Shown here: one piece after another, positions 1 to 12,129 of the stretch
How the letters are laid out: each line of letters begins with the position of its first letter
How positions within the stretch are numbered: position 1 is the first letter of the stretch
Notes under the pieces: generated by a model
The model's database searches: none
What the model was told of the DNA's origin: nothing
Seen by the model: only the letters and a program-made list of their open reading frames with translations
Position numbers and translations under genes: made by a program
Assembly (NCBI GenBank): GCA_903813345.2
Contig: CAIIXF020000004.1
Coordinates: 21,545,977-21,609,976 of the forward strand
Origin: Owenia fusiformis
Lineage: Eukaryota; Annelida; Polychaeta; Sabellida; Oweniidae
Length of the DNA: 64,000 nt
Reading direction: 5' to 3'

Positions 1-728
1 GGTTGTATTAGGAGCGAATTTGCAACCATCTGGTACGCCTGTGCGTACCCAGCGTACCGGGCGCTATGCCCATGATGTATATTTGCTTGCTATAGCATTG
101 TGCCATGTTTTATATGTGAAATAAATTTAGAGTGTTAGAGGAATTAATTTTTAATACATTTTTTCTCAGAATATTAATTGCTCATATTTCCATTGCCATA
201 GCAATCTTAAAATAACAAACGCTCATAATCCCCCAAAATGTGTATATTCTGTATATTTTGCTTGAAATGGGCAATTTCTATGATACTGTCCCTTTAACTG
301 TAATCAAATTGGTTTAATTGGTCAATTTGTTTTTTGTTTGTTGTTATGGAGAAGCCATGTGATGTCATAATAACATAGTTGCAATATTCATGTTGACATA
401 AACACCCCCTTAAATCACAGATAGCAATTGATCAATCTTTTTTTTTTTTTTTATTTTTATTTTTTTTAATTTTTAAAATTTATTTAAATTGATCAATCAA
501 TCTTACCATTGAACAACTTGAACTACGATATCAAACAAATTATCCAAGAAACAATTATTTCAATTAATGATATTCAAGTTGTTAACTTTATGGTTAATAT
601 TTGATTTGTAGAATCAGGGTCAAGGAGATACTTGAATATCACTGCAAGAGGCACCGACTAGGTTACCCTTTAATAAGAGCTTACTTTAACACAACACCTA
701 TGCTCTTTAAATATGTATAATTTTAAGT
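1..728. other. Non-coding AT-rich sequence
   Basis: No gene is visible. The stretch has a poly-T-rich low-complexity tract near 440-490 and several short ATTGATCAAT-like segments. I see no splice-flanked open frame with recognisable protein content. Confidence 0.6.
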
Positions 729-1103
729 GTGTCATAGGGTAGTCTGACAAGTGTGTCATAGGGTAGTGTGACAAGTGTATCAGAGGGTAGTGTGACAAGT
801 TTATCAGAGGGTAGTGTGACAAGTATGTCAAGTGGGTAGTGTGACAAGTATGTCAGAACATAGTGTGACAAGTGGTCAGAGGTGTGACAAGTGTGTCAGA
901 GTATAGTATGACAAGTATGTCAGAGGGTAGTATAACAAGAGTGTCAGAGGGTAGTGTGACAAGTGTGTCAGAGGGGAGTGTGACAAGTGTGTCAGAGGGT
1001 AGAGTGGCAAGTGTGTCAGAGGGTAGTTTGACAAGTATGACAGAGTGTATAGTGTGACATATTTGCCAGAGGGTAGTGTGACACGTATATCAAAAAGGGT
1101 AGT
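729..1103. repeat. Minisatellite, 22-bp unit
   Basis: About 17 imperfect copies of a 22-bp unit close to GTGTCAGAGGGTAGTGTGAC plus AA. The repeat keeps several frames open on both strands (for example 872-1057 + and 876-1166 -). Their translations are only the repeat read as serine/valine/glutamate-rich peptide, so I do not call a gene. Confidence 0.9.
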
Positions 1104-1354
1104 ACAAATTCTGTCTTTACCATTTAACACACACAAAGTATCATTTCTACAACTTGTAGCCTTCACAAATCTTGAATGTATTTACTATAGGTGTAAATGT
1201 TACTTACAAATTGCTACTCACGTATGGTAATGCCTGTTTGTCATGCTAATTGAGCTAATGCCTCGAAGATTTGAATGAAACTTTGCTTTTCCAGTATTCA
1301 ATTTATTTAGAGCTGCCTGCAATACCTAATAGCTCTCTAATGAATCCTCGTATT

Positions 1355-1678
1355 TCTCACCTTATCTTAGTAATAAAAATGGAATGAAATGACCAATTTT
1401 ACATAATCTTAGTAAAAAATGGAATGAAATTACCAATTTTACATAATCTTAGTAAAAAATGGAATGAAATGACCAATTTTACCCAATCTTAGTAAAAAAT
1501 GGAATGAAATGACCAATTTTACCTAATCTTAGTAAAAATGGAATGAAATGACCAATTTTACCTAATCTTAGTAAAAAATGGAATGAAATGACCAATTTTA
1601 TCTAATCTTAGTAAAAATGGAATGAAATGACCAATTTTACCTAATCTTAGTAACAAATGGAATGAAATGACCAATTTT
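1355..1678. repeat. Minisatellite, about 40-bp unit
   Basis: About eight near-identical copies of a roughly 40-bp unit containing AATCTTAGTAAAAAATGG followed by AATGAAATGACCAATTTTAC. The copies are very similar, so expansion is recent or the array is being homogenised. Confidence 0.9.
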
Positions 1679-2490
1679 TGGTTTTTATTTAAATCCTTAT
1701 GGTCAGTATTGTAACACCTAAACATGGTGACATTTTGTCAAAACAATGCCTTAGTAACATTTGTTTACACTTTTGAGTACTTGTTGGCTATTTACTCTAT
1801 TCCTTGCTAATTTCACTCATCTGCCCTTTTTTCATTTAAAAAAGGTCCCATCTTGGCTCATTTAAAGGTTGACTGGAATCGCTAAGAAAATTGTGATTCA
1901 ATCCGATATACATTAAACACAGTGTCCCTTAGTTTACTAGGCATTTAATGTCTAAGAAGATAATTTAGTGGAGCTTTATCTGCTAATAAAATCTGGGCAT
2001 CATTTCAATATTTACACGCTTCAATGGTTGCTACTTTCTTCAGGTTATTTGAGATCTTTGATACCCTTTGCAAAATTTCCACGTTATCTATACTCTGAGA
2101 TAATTTTTTGATCTCATTAATACCCAATGAGATCATTTATTCAAAAGAATCATTACATACTTTTGGACACACATGTAAAGGTGATGAAATTATATTTTAT
2201 AATAAATCAAATTGTTAAGATAGCCGTCAAAATGATCTGTACAAATCATCTGTGTTTCTCAGAGGGTCTTGTTAATGGGAAAACAGGGTAGAATATAAAA
2301 GCATTTGTAAACAAGGCATGCTCTGGTTCACCCAGTTGAAAATTTGGAAATTACCTTAAAACAAATATATTCTATCACCCAGTTGGAAAATTGATCAGAT
2401 CATTCAGATCATGGAGTTTCATCACATTTTAGTCAGAGAAACTTCCCAAAGATTCTTCTCAGGGTGCAAGATAGAAATAAAAAAATTGAT
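1679..2490. other. Non-coding sequence, nothing recognised
   Basis: AT-rich unique-looking sequence. I see no coding frame, terminal inverted repeat or tandem array. Confidence 0.5.
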
Positions 2491-2494
2491 GCTC

Positions 2495-2805
2495 AAAAAT
2501 GTTTTACAAAATCATTGAATTTGAAAAGTATGGGTTCAATGCTCATAAATATCATGGAGCTCAAAAATATATGAATCTTATAAAGATCATAGAGCTCATA
2601 AATTTTCAGTCTCAAAAGATTATGGCTTTTATAAAAATAGAGCTTACAAAGATTTTGGAGCTCTAAAATCATTAGGCTGGAGCTCTTAAAAGTATAGGAA
2701 CTTGAAAAGGGTATAAGGCTCATTAGCATCATAGAGCTCATAAACAATGTTAGAGCTCTTAAAACATCATGAAGCTCATAAAACTCTTGGAGCTCAGCAT
2801 TCAAA
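2495..2805. repeat. Degenerate tandem repeat built on GAGCTCATAAA
   Basis: The motif GAGCTCATAAA or a variant recurs about every 20-25 bp (for example near 2538, 2590, 2735, 2775). The minus-strand frame 2493-2804 is this repeat translated and has no independent support. Confidence 0.65.
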
Positions 2806-3214
2806 CAATGTTTATTTGCAAGACCAAAAAAGCATTCACAAATATTGCAATCAAATATTTCATGAGCATTTTTAGAATGTTCTGAATCTCAAAGGCTGTG
2901 TCCCTAGAAATTCATTCCAAAGGATTTTAGATCGAGCAATAAATTCATCAGTTTACAGTAAGACTTACTGCCAAGTAATCAGATTACATTCTTCAATTAG
3001 CACGATGTATACGAAAACATAAATTGGAAATAAAATTCAGAAATATTGACACGTAATCTGTGTTTATCATAGGATAGCCTGACATAGCTATTCTATAAAT
3101 TCCTCATATCAACAAAATTAGACACAATGAAATATAAATCAAGTCATTGAATCTTATATTTGCCATGATTGCCATTTAACGCTGATATCGTGGGCATCTC
3201 ACGAGAAAAATGTT

Positions 3215-3385
3215 AAGATTTGAAATGGGAAATAAACAAGAAAATAATGGAGTTGGCAAGAAATTAAGTAAACAAGCATGTAGTTTATACTTTAAATTGG
3301 ATAGAAATGCAAAAAATTCAGGTAGTTCATTCAAAATTTAGAGAAAAATTTAGTAAAATGAGTGAAATAAGAATGAGCAGACGTA
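3215..3385 (-). repeat. Dispersed ~150-bp repeat family, copy 1
   Basis: One copy of the commonest dispersed repeat of the window. On its forward strand the family begins with CCGTCTGCTC, passes through TTAAAATTTGAATGAA and ATTTAGAGTGTTGAC, and ends near CACTCTTTTTCACTCTATTTT. I see no coding capacity. Short size and variable ends fit a SINE or MITE, but I see no clear polymerase III boxes. Confidence 0.7.
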
Positions 3386-3699
3386 CATTTTGAGTAAACT
3401 TTGGACAAATGTCACATATATCAAATACTGTTTGTCAATTCTGTGATATCCTATTGCAAATATTCTTACGTGGGAGAAAGTAATGACATCATTGCACAGA
3501 TATCGTTACAACAATTTCGATTAGTAAATTATTGTGGGGTGTTATTACCCTACAGTAGTTTTTCATTCTAATTTTCTAGCGCAGTGACTTATATGGTGAC
3601 ACAAAATGTAATTCTTAAGTCTCCATGACTGTTTATTGTATTTAATTATTTTGCATTTGATTGTGTCAACTGCTTTTGGTTTACTTTAATTTTGATCAA

Positions 3700-4172
3700 T
3701 CAAGTAATTGTGCTGTAACATTTGATTGTGCTGTGTCAGCTAAATTGTGTTTTTATGATTGTCTGACATATCATGAAAGAGCTGGAAGTTGTGTGAAGCT
3801 GTCATGCGTGTAACACTGCATTTTTCTCTAGTGTCAGTGTTTGTCAGCTGAAATAACAGTTTCATTTAAAACTGTATCATATGATTTATGCTATGTCAAT
3901 TGATTGTGCTGTGTCAATTGATTGTGCTGTGTCAATTGATTGTGCTGTGTCAGATCATTCTGGGAATATTAATTGTGCTGAGTTAGTTGATTTTAATGTG
4001 TTAATTGATTGTGAAATGTTAATTGATTATACTATGTTAAATGATTGTGTTTTGTGAGAGAAATGCACATTGTATTTTCTTTAGTTGTGCCAATTGATTG
4101 TTCTGTAAAAATTGATTGTGTTGGGTAAGTTGATTGTGCTGGGTTAGTTGATTGTGCTGTGTCGTTTGACTT
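3700..4172. repeat. Minisatellite, 18-bp unit
   Basis: Copies of TGATTGTGCTGTGTCAAT are tight at 3893-3955 and degenerate on either side. An antisense frame at 4032-4226 is just this repeat. Confidence 0.75.
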
Positions 4173-4755
4173 TAAAGATATTTTGATCAGAATTCTAAAC
4201 TTGTACGTTCGCCACTGCTTTAGCAACAGACTATCAGTGTAAATCAGGAAAATTATCGTAGTTTACTAAATTGATCTCTAAATGTGATAGAATGCAATAA
4301 ATACAATTGCTCAAAATTGTTTATAAAGGCAATTTCCTCTGTGATAATCAGGCTCTAGCACAGCCTCAGTCTAATATAGCATGTGGGGTATTGACATTCC
4401 CAGGTGTACAAGAAATAATTGTCCTAGAGGGATATTTATCCATGTTATTCTGGCCTTCCTGAATATGTATGGCTTATACCCCAAATTAAGTCACAGTGGC
4501 AATGTATGTGAACTGAGACAATAATAGACAATAATATAAATATACATCGTCGCTTTCCACTGGGTCTGTGAATCAAGATGATAAATATATGTAGTATCTG
4601 AATGATAACTATTACACCATGCTAGGTGTTACTTATGTTGGAATTGCTGTAGACAAGGCACAAGACTGGCTGATGAGCTTCATTTGTGAAAAGGATAATT
4701 ACCTCATAAACACCATGGTTAATATGTTTTTTTACAATTAAAGAGATTTTCAGTA
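4173..4755. other. Non-coding sequence, nothing recognised
   Basis: No coding frame, tandem repeat or inverted-repeat-bounded element was recognised. Confidence 0.5.
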
Positions 4756-4758
4756 GCC

Positions 4759-4898
4759 AGATGAGCTTGGGTTATATTGACCATATAAGGAAAATATGAG
4801 CTTGGGTTTTATAAACCATATAAGGAAAATATTAGCTTGGGTTATATTGACCATATAAGAAAAATATGAGCTTTGGTCATATAGACCATATAAAATAT
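4759..4898. repeat. Tandem repeat, 35-bp unit, four copies
   Basis: Four copies of a 35-bp unit that includes TGAGCTTGGGTTATATTGAC and CATATAAGGAAAAT. The last copy is divergent. Confidence 0.85.
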
Positions 4899-5204
4899 TC
4901 TCTTGAAAGACCCCCACCCTATTTTGTAAATATAATCTAGATATACTCATACATTTATTTCCTCACTTGTTTTATATAAGATCATATCTCATCTGTTTAT
5001 ATGCTACTATCTCCTATCAGTTCCTGTTTGGGCATAAGACCAATTAATTTATATCGAAAATAGATTTTTGCATGCAAACATTTCCGTCTTCCTAATTTAC
5101 AATACCCTGGTTCATTAGTTTGTTTGATTTCAATATCCAAGGTTTTTCTTGTATATTATGAACATATTGTTTGGAAATAAACACATATTTGGCAAGCATT
5201 GTGT

Positions 5205-5682
5205 TCAATCTATGGCTAGAGCTGTGTTCAGTCAGTGATAAAAGTTGTGTTCGATCAATCAATCAATGGCAAAAGTTGTGTTCGGTCAATCAATCAATGG
5301 CAAAAGTTGTGTTCGGTCAATCAATCAATGGCAAAAGTTGTGTTCGATCAATCGATCAATGGCAAAAGTTGTGTTCGGTCAATCGATCAATGGCAAAAGT
5401 TGTGTTCGGTCAATCGATCAATGGCAAAAGTTGTGTTCTGTCAATCGATCAATTGCAAAAGTTGTGTTTGGTCAATCCATCAATTGCAAAAGTTGTGTTC
5501 AGTCAATCGATCAATGGCAAAAGTTGTGTTCGGTCAATCGATCAATGGCAAAAGTTGAGTTCGGTCAATCGACCAATGGCAAAAGTTGTGTTCGGTCAAT
5601 CTATCAATGGCAAAAGTTGTTTTCGGTCAATCGATCAATGGCAAAAGTTGTGTTCGGTCAATTGATCAATGGCAGGGGCTGT
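5205..5682. repeat. Minisatellite, 31-bp unit, open in three frames
   Basis: About 15 copies of a 31-bp unit (TTCGGTCAATCGATCAATGG then CAAAAGTTGTG). Because 31 is not a multiple of three and the unit lacks stops, all three plus frames stay open (5171-5665, 5235-5558, 5245-5769). They show the same 31-residue cyclic peptide out of register. This is a property of the repeat and not evidence for a protein. Confidence 0.93.
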
Positions 5683-6039
5683 ATTGTCAAGAATTGTAGT
5701 TTATTAAAGCACAATTCTGTATTAGAAAATATGTGTCAGTTTATCCATTCACACCACAATCAATTGTAAATGGTGCAATTTGCAGTAGCACAATCATGTA
5801 TTCTAGCAGCACAATCAATGACTTCAGCTCCATACTAAGCAATTACAATAACGGAGAAATATGTTTTTGTGCTAATTGAATAATTCAAGGTAAAGTCACA
5901 CAGAAAAGTTTCATTTTCCAATATTTTCCGAGTGTTTCTCTTTCTCATTTATCTGAGTTAATTAGAGATGTGAGAATTGCGTGACTTTGTCTCATTTTTG
6001 CACCTTATTACCCTCCATTAAAAAATCAAGGGGTCATGT

Positions 6040-6196
6040 TTTAAGATGCAAAATAGAGTAGTAAGGAGTGGAATCAGGAAGGAATAAAATACACAGACAT
6101 GTAGTTAATACTCTAAATTGTATAGAAGTGCAAGAAAATCAGACACTTCATTCAAATTTTAGAGAGAAATAAGTGAAATAATAATGAGCAGATGGA
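6040..6196 (-). repeat. Dispersed ~150-bp repeat family, copy 2
   Basis: Same family as at 3215-3385, reversed, ending with GAGCAGATGGAC (the reverse of the CCGTCTGCTC end). Confidence 0.7.
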
Positions 6197-6405
6197 CATT
6201 TTATGTGCCATATTAGTAAATTGTGTAGCCATCCATTTCTTAGAACGGATCATTGTGATATTTGTCTGTAAGAATGACATGTCAGATTGGCTACTTAACA
6301 ATATTGTACTTTTTTAATATGCTTAGTTTAGCTTTATGTAACATATAACAGCTGTAAATGAAAGAATTAATATTTCATATTCATGTGTGGATTTTATGGT
6401 TGATA

Positions 6406-6475
6406 GTTTGTTTGTTTGTTTGTTTATTTGTTTGATTGATTGTTTGTTTGAAGATTTCACTGTTTTCCTGTTGAT
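6406..6475. repeat. Microsatellite (TTTG)n / (GATT)n
   Basis: Runs of GTTTGTTT and TTGATTGATT form a short interrupted tetranucleotide tract. Confidence 0.85.
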
Positions 6476-6626
6476 TGATAGGGATTGATTGTTTTCTTTG
6501 ATGTTGCCATGTGCAACAATGACATCACCATAACAACCACATATATCCCACTTTCTCCTACAGGAGATGCCTCAAGCAGGGACAAAAATGCTTAAGGATG
6601 TAAGTCCCTGTTAAAGGTTGAGGAAT

Positions 6627-7924
6627 CCCAGCCTATCGTCAGGCGCAATATTGGTCAATATTTGAGGTCTACTTTTGGTCTACTCATGAGGCGTACTTCT
6701 GGTCTACTTTTGGTTTTTCTCTGTGTTAAATCCCCATAGTCAGGCGCGTTTCAAATATTTAAATTAAGCCAAAAGTAGACCAGAAGTAGACCTCATTTAA
6801 TGACCTCATCAGGTTTATCAGGTCTATATTTGAGGTCTAGACCTCATTTAAGCCTCAACTTTCTGTAAATCAGGTCTATATTTGAGGTATACTTTTGGTC
6901 TAGGCCTTATTTGAGGTTCACTATTGGTTTTCAGGTCTACTTCTCTTCTGCTTTTGGTGTACACCTTAGGTTAAGGCACATTTCAATTATGGAAATTAAG
7001 CCTTAAGGTCTACTTTTGGCCTAGACCTCATTTCAGGTACAAGCCTCACATACCTGCAAGGACCTTAGTACATATCAATACCCTCCATAGTTGTTAAATA
7101 AATTGCATTTATTTTGAATTGCTGTGTTGTTTTCTAGGATTTACTTGTCTCATGGATAAGATACAGATCTATGAACACATTAGAAAGATGAAGCAAAAAT
7201 TACACAGTATTCTTATATAAATTATATGTAGGCTTCTAATATGATGTATTTTTGTTTCATCATTTAAATTTAACAATATTTCAATATTTTATTATTTTCA
7301 GACATCCTTCTTTAGGTTTCCCAGATTTTGATTATTTTTTTAAGTTCTGATAAAAACCATTAATAGGGAGTTGAAAATACAGTTTACTGGTCTGTTAACC
7401 TAATATATTATAATCTGTCTCCTTCGTGATTCTGACAAAATACTACAGTAAGTGTGGCTTTTTCAGATTTATGTTTTCTAAGTTTTTAAAAAAATTCTAT
7501 GTTTATCAGGTCTAGATTTGGTCATTTTATAAATGTTTAAGTTTTTAAGGCGCAGTTTTGGTCTATACGCCTGTCAGTGAGGTCTATTCTAAAATGTTCT
7601 TAGTTTATCAGGTCTAGATTTGGTCATTTTGAAAATTGTTCAAGTTTTTCAGGCGCACTTTTGGTCTATACGCCTTACAGTGAGGTCTATTCTAAAATCT
7701 TCTAAGTAAATGTGGTTTAGATTTGGTTTTTAAGGCGCACTTTTGGTCTATACGCCTGAAAATAAGGTCTATAACTGGAATTATTGTGAGTAAATGAGGC
7801 TAGGTTTTGGTCTAAGCCTTAAAAATACCTGTAAAAGAGGCATACTTTTAGTCTAGACCTGAAAGTAAGGCGCATTTAAGGTTAACTTTTGGTCTACGCC
7901 TCAAAAACCTGATGATAGGCTGGG
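6627..7924. mobile_element. Non-autonomous inverted-repeat element with GGTCTA array
   Basis: The segment begins CCCAGCCTATCGTCAGG and ends CCTGATGATAGGCTGGG, an inverted pair of 17 bp with one mismatch. Between the ends, variants of TTTTGGTCTA, AGGTCTA and AGGCGCA recur dozens of times in both orientations, concentrated in two blocks near the ends (6630-7050 and 7500-7915) around an ordinary AT-rich middle. No transposase frame is present. I read it as a non-autonomous DNA transposon with subterminal repeats. The target-site duplication is not clear, so the superfamily is unknown. Confidence 0.75.
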
Positions 7925-8064
7925 TATGGGTGGTTTCATATTTTGTAATTAATTTTAAGTCAAACAAATCTGAAATGTGAAAGTGTTATCAGAAGTAATA
8001 ACATTTAGAAGTAGAAAGGTACTTTACAGCACTTTATTAGACCCTTGCCAAGTCATTAATAAAT

Positions 8065-8215
8065 GTCAAATGTGTCAAGTTTTAAAATGAAAAATAGAGT
8101 GGAATTAGCTAGGAATAAACCAAAAAGGCAAGTAGTTAAGACTTTAAATTGAAGGGAAATGCAAGAAAATAGGGTACTTTATTCAAGTTTTAGAAGATGA
8201 GTAGAAATTTAAAAA
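8065..8215 (-). repeat. Dispersed ~150-bp repeat family, copy 3
   Basis: Diverged reversed copy (AATAGAGTGGAATTAGC ... TTCAAGTTTTAGAAG) of the family described at 3215-3385. Confidence 0.6.
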
Positions 8216-8282
8216 ATAACTAAAAGATATGAAGTAATGAATCTGAATTGTGTAGAAATACCACATAATCAAATATTCACTC

Positions 8283-8820
8283 ACATTTAAAAATTCAAAA
8301 TAGAGAGATAGGGGAGGAATTAGCAAGGAATAAAGTAAACAGGCATGTAGTATACAATCCAAATTGTACAGAAATACTAAAAAATTAGAAACTTTATTCA
8401 AATTTTAGAGAGAAATAGAGTGAAATATTCTCGAGCAGACGGATGATACTTATCCCTGGGCATCATCTTCAAGTTGTTGGTTAATTAGAGGTGAATACAT
8501 CCTACACTAAGTGAGCATAAATATGTCCACTAGGGCATAAAATAAACACTTACATTTAAAAATTCAAAATCGAGAGAAAGGGGAGGAATTAGCAAGGAAT
8601 AAAGTAAACAGGCATGTAGTATTCAATCCAAATTGTACAAAAATGTTAAAAAATTAGAAACTTTATTCAAATTTTAGAGAGAAATAGAGTGAAATATTCT
8701 CGAGCAGACGGATGATACTTATCCCTGGGCATCATCTTCAAGTTGTTGGTTAATTAGAGGTGAATACATCCTACACTAAATGAGCATAAATATGTCCACT
8801 AGGGCATAAAATAAACACAT
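8283..8820. repeat. Tandem duplication, 2 x 269 bp
   Basis: Two nearly identical 269-bp units (8283-8551 and 8552-8820). Each contains a reversed copy of the dispersed ~150-bp repeat ending CGAGCAGACGG, followed by a unique tail with ATCATCTTCAAGTTGTTGG. The few differences mark a recent duplication. Confidence 0.88.
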
Positions 8821-9100
8821 ACCAGATTTATGCCTTTGAACAGGTTGGTTCTGTTTTTCTCATACTATAAAAACATTCCCAGAAAGTTAGTTCTCATCTC
8901 ATTCTACTTCTCTAGTATTCCTGCCTACAGCATTATCAACCCCCCCCCCCCCGCCTACCCCAATAAAGTTTAAATCAAGGTCTTCACACTGTGGCCCAAG
9001 GTGTTAAGATTTGAACTAAGGTGTCCACAATTTGAAGAAAGGTGTTCAACATTTGTAAGTCACTCATGTTAGGTGTTCCCAAGTTGACAGGCCTATACCA

Positions 9101-9282
9101 TTTATTTTACAAAGAACCATTTACTTTACAAAGTACCATTTACTTTACAAAGTACCATTTACTTTACAAAGTACCATTTACTTTACAAAGTACCATTTAC
9201 TTTACAAAGTACCATTTTCTTTGCAAAGTACCATTTACTTTACAAAGTACCATTTACTTTACAAAGTACCATTTATTATACA
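9101..9282. repeat. Minisatellite, 19-bp unit
   Basis: About nine copies of TTTACTTTACAAAGTACCA. Each unit contains the near-palindrome ACTTTACAAAGT. The frame at 9042-9311 is repeat-derived. Confidence 0.9.
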
Positions 9283-9339
9283 GCTCTTCTCCAATGGTTT
9301 GTAGTCTATAATATATAATAATGCCTTGTCTATAATATA

Positions 9340-9505
9340 CAGTAGAAACTGCCAAGTGAATCACCTCACAAGTTAAGTGAAACAGGTTTTTAAGAATCCT
9401 GTGACCCATTGACTCCATCTTAATGAACCTCTGTAAGTGAAACACCTCGCAAGTGGAACACTTTCCTGTGGTCCTAAGGGCATTCCATTTACACAGATTG
9501 TACTG
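9340..9505. mobile_element. pogo/Tc1-like MITE, 166 bp
   Basis: It begins CAGTAGAAACTG and ends CAGATTGTACTG, flanked on both sides by TA. A second copy at 27699-27864 has exactly the same length. The interior carries AAGTGAAACACCTC and CAAGTGGAACACTTT motifs. CAGT-starting inverted repeats with a TA duplication are typical of Tc1/mariner/pogo non-autonomous elements. No coding capacity. Confidence 0.75.
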
Positions 9506-9507
9506 TA

Positions 9508-10140
9508 TATTGAAAATCAGCCCTGTTTTACTGATATTATACAAACATTCTCAGACTGTTGATTCCTGTATAATACTATTCTTATTGTACCCTGGAGCCT
9601 TGAGGAAGCTAGTAATAACTATTACCCTCTCAATGAGACAAGTCAGTTTCCAGTTTTGATCTTTAAATAGGAGTAACTGTCATAATCATTATACTTTTAT
9701 GGGAGTTTGACTATAAAAAATGATTGACTTATTTTTGTATTTGAGTAAGTCTAGATTAAGGAATTGTCCCTCACTCAAAGAGTGCAACTGAAGCTCTCTT
9801 TTGAAATAGTAAAATCAGAGTATTGAAAGCGGTATCGTCAATGCCCTTTCTGCACTGCACTTGTCTATTTTATGGCTGGCTTACTTCTAAGATTTTTACG
9901 TGTGAAAAAGACTAGATTGTAATGATCTTGAAATCCCCCAGATTAAACCAGATTTATGAGATCAAAGACTGGGATAGTACTGTGAGATGGTATAAAGATA
10001 TATTGCTGTAAGCATTCTGCTGGATTGTATGAAGGAAAAAGCACAAAGGGCAACATTAGAAACACCAACAGAGTAGTCAGGACAGCTAAAATCAATTATA
10101 TATATTATATATTGTTTTGTATTTTGATGTTGCAAAAAGT
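9508..10140. other. Non-coding sequence, nothing recognised
   Basis: No gene or defined repeat could be recognised between the MITE copies. Confidence 0.5.
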
Positions 10141-10144
10141 GATA

Positions 10145-10325
10145 TTAGTGAAACCTGTGAAGTAGAACACCTCTAGAAGTAGAACACTTTCGTTAGTGGA
10201 ACACTTTTCAGAGTACCAACACAAATTGACTCAATGTTAAATGAACCTCAATAAGTAGAGCACCTCCCAAGCTAAACACTTTTTAGAGGCACTCATTACT
10301 TGTTTCAGCTTAAACCCGGCTGCTC
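10145..10325. mobile_element. Degenerate pogo-like MITE copy
   Basis: It shares GTGAAACCTGTGAAGTAGAA, AACACCTCTAGAAGTAGAAC and a GTTAGTGGAACAC segment with the copies at 9340 and 27699. The right end is decayed. Confidence 0.6.
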
Positions 10326-10499
10326 AAAATATGTGAGAATTTTTTATTGACTTTTATCAAATTAAAAATATATGTCTCTTAAAAAATCAATGTATGCATA
10401 CAAAATAATGACCTTTTCAAACACTGTAAGCATATCCAAACTCCGCTTTTATAGTCCAAACACCTCTGGCAAATAATAATCCATGTAAAAAAATTAAAA

Positions 10500-10757
10500 C
10501 GTGAACACCAGCTGAAACCTGAACACTTTTGGCCAGTCCTAGAGGAGTTCAGCTTAGACAGGTTTTCTACAGACTAATTTGCTTAACTCTGTTTAAAGGG
10601 AATGTTGCTTGCAATTTTGTCACACCCTATAGATCTGATTCTGCCTTTAAAAACAGCTCTAATCCGAACAAGAAATCAAAATGTGAAGACCAGTTGAAAT
10701 CTGAACACTTTTGGCCAGTGGCCAGTGGTGTTCAGATTCGACAGGTTTTACTGTAGA
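10500..10757. repeat. Two decayed MITE ends in tandem
   Basis: Two related blocks (10500-10580 and 10678-10757) each contain CTGAACACTTTTGGCCAGT followed by TTCAG(C/A)TT(A/C)GACAGGTTTT. They look like partial duplicates of a relative of the CAGT...ACAGGTTTT MITE family. Confidence 0.5.
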
Positions 10758-11327
10758 TTGATTTTGTCTCGAAAATCTGATACGATAAAAAACACATTTT
10801 ATTTTCTGGCCTCACCTTGGATTTGCTGTTGTTTTAATTTGATGCAATAGAATCGCAATATTATCTAGTTTATTACTTCATAAATCACACCCGAGAGTTT
10901 CTTTAGTAATTAAGATAAAACAATAAACACATTTTTCATCTTGTAGTATTCTAGCATGTGCGCTGTTCACCAGAGGTGGTACAATCCCATGATTATTAGT
11001 ACTAATCATGATTACAAGGGGATGTGCTATTTGATATCCAATCATATCATTTGTATTGTATATCCATAATTGATGTGTATTTATGGATATCTTCGAGAGA
11101 TGACATACTTGTATAAAAATGTGGATGTAATTTTCTGTTTTTCTTTTACATTTATGACTTATCAAGTGTTTAATTAATTGGTTTTATAAATTCAATAAAC
11201 TTATAGGACAAAATTACAAACCCGGATTCATTAATGATGGATATAATGCGATGAATATATATTTGCCTAAATGCATGTTACAGATTGTGGGTGCGGGTGT
11301 ACAATATTATACCAGAAGTCATATAGA
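10758..11327. other. Non-coding sequence, nothing recognised
   Basis: No convincing coding frame; the minus frame 10878-11165 has no recognisable protein features. Confidence 0.5.
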
Positions 11328-11329
11328 TG

Positions 11330-11511
11330 CCCGTAGCCAGCTTTTACCAGGAGGGGGAGCTTTTTTCCAGGGGGGAGCTTTTTCCCAATTTTGTCTAAAA
11401 ATCATGCGAAAAATTCTCAGAATGGTGAAAAACTGCATGATTTTGAAAGAATTTCTGGCCAGGGGGGGGGAGCTTCCGCTCCCCCAGCTCCCCCTCTTGC
11501 TACGGGCCTGG
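11330..11511. mobile_element. Short inverted-repeat element (hAT-like MITE)
   Basis: GCCCGTAGCCAGC near the left end is matched by GCTACGGGC near the right end, each followed inward by GGGGGAGC/GCTCCCCC. The GC-rich ends contrast with the AT-rich flanks. CCCGTAGC-type ends are common in hAT-like MITEs, but I could not define a target duplication. Confidence 0.6.
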
Positions 11512-11691
11512 ATTCCCTTTGAATGAAAAAACACAATGTTACATTGGTCATTCAACATCACCTCCTTTGTAGAAAACAATATTTTTCCCCAATCTAGGTT
11601 GGGCAATGACAATAGATGCTTGGATCTGATGATAGATGTATCGTTTATAGATAACTCATCTCTGATACCTGAAATGCCAGCTGCTTAATTT

Positions 11692-11800
11692 TATTTTACT
11701 GTTTTTCTCTCTAAAATTTGAATAAAGTGTCTTATTTTATTGCATTTATATATAATTTAGAGTGTTGATTTTGTTCATGTTTATTTATACCTTGCACATT
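11692..11800 (+). repeat. Dispersed ~150-bp repeat family, partial copy
   Basis: Partial forward copy containing TTTCTCTCTAAAATTTGAAT and ATTTAGAGTGTTGA, lacking the CCGTCTGCTC end. Confidence 0.6.
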
Positions 11801-12129
11801 TCAGGATTTTTCACTTTATTTCATGATTTAGACCATGACCAGGTTGATATTTGCTCACTGTATATTTTCACTCCCAGGTATATATTTTCACCTAGTTCTC
11901 ATGTCTTTGAACAAACGATTATAACTAAGCATGCAGGCAGCAGACTGTAGGTTTATTTATTGCACATTCCGTCTACTCCCTTTGTTTGATCTGGGATACG
12001 GCAAGCTATTCTATATTTCTGAATTTATATATTTCTTAGTATCATAACTGGAAATAAGACATTTCAAAGTTTTCGATAATAAATTATGCATTTTTTGAAT
12101 ATTAAATTTTGTGGTTCATTCAATTTGGT

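Noticed and set aside
5171-5769. Three overlapping plus-strand open frames of 107-174 codons
   Set aside because: They are three readings of one 31-bp minisatellite with no stop in any frame; no start context, domain or splice evidence.
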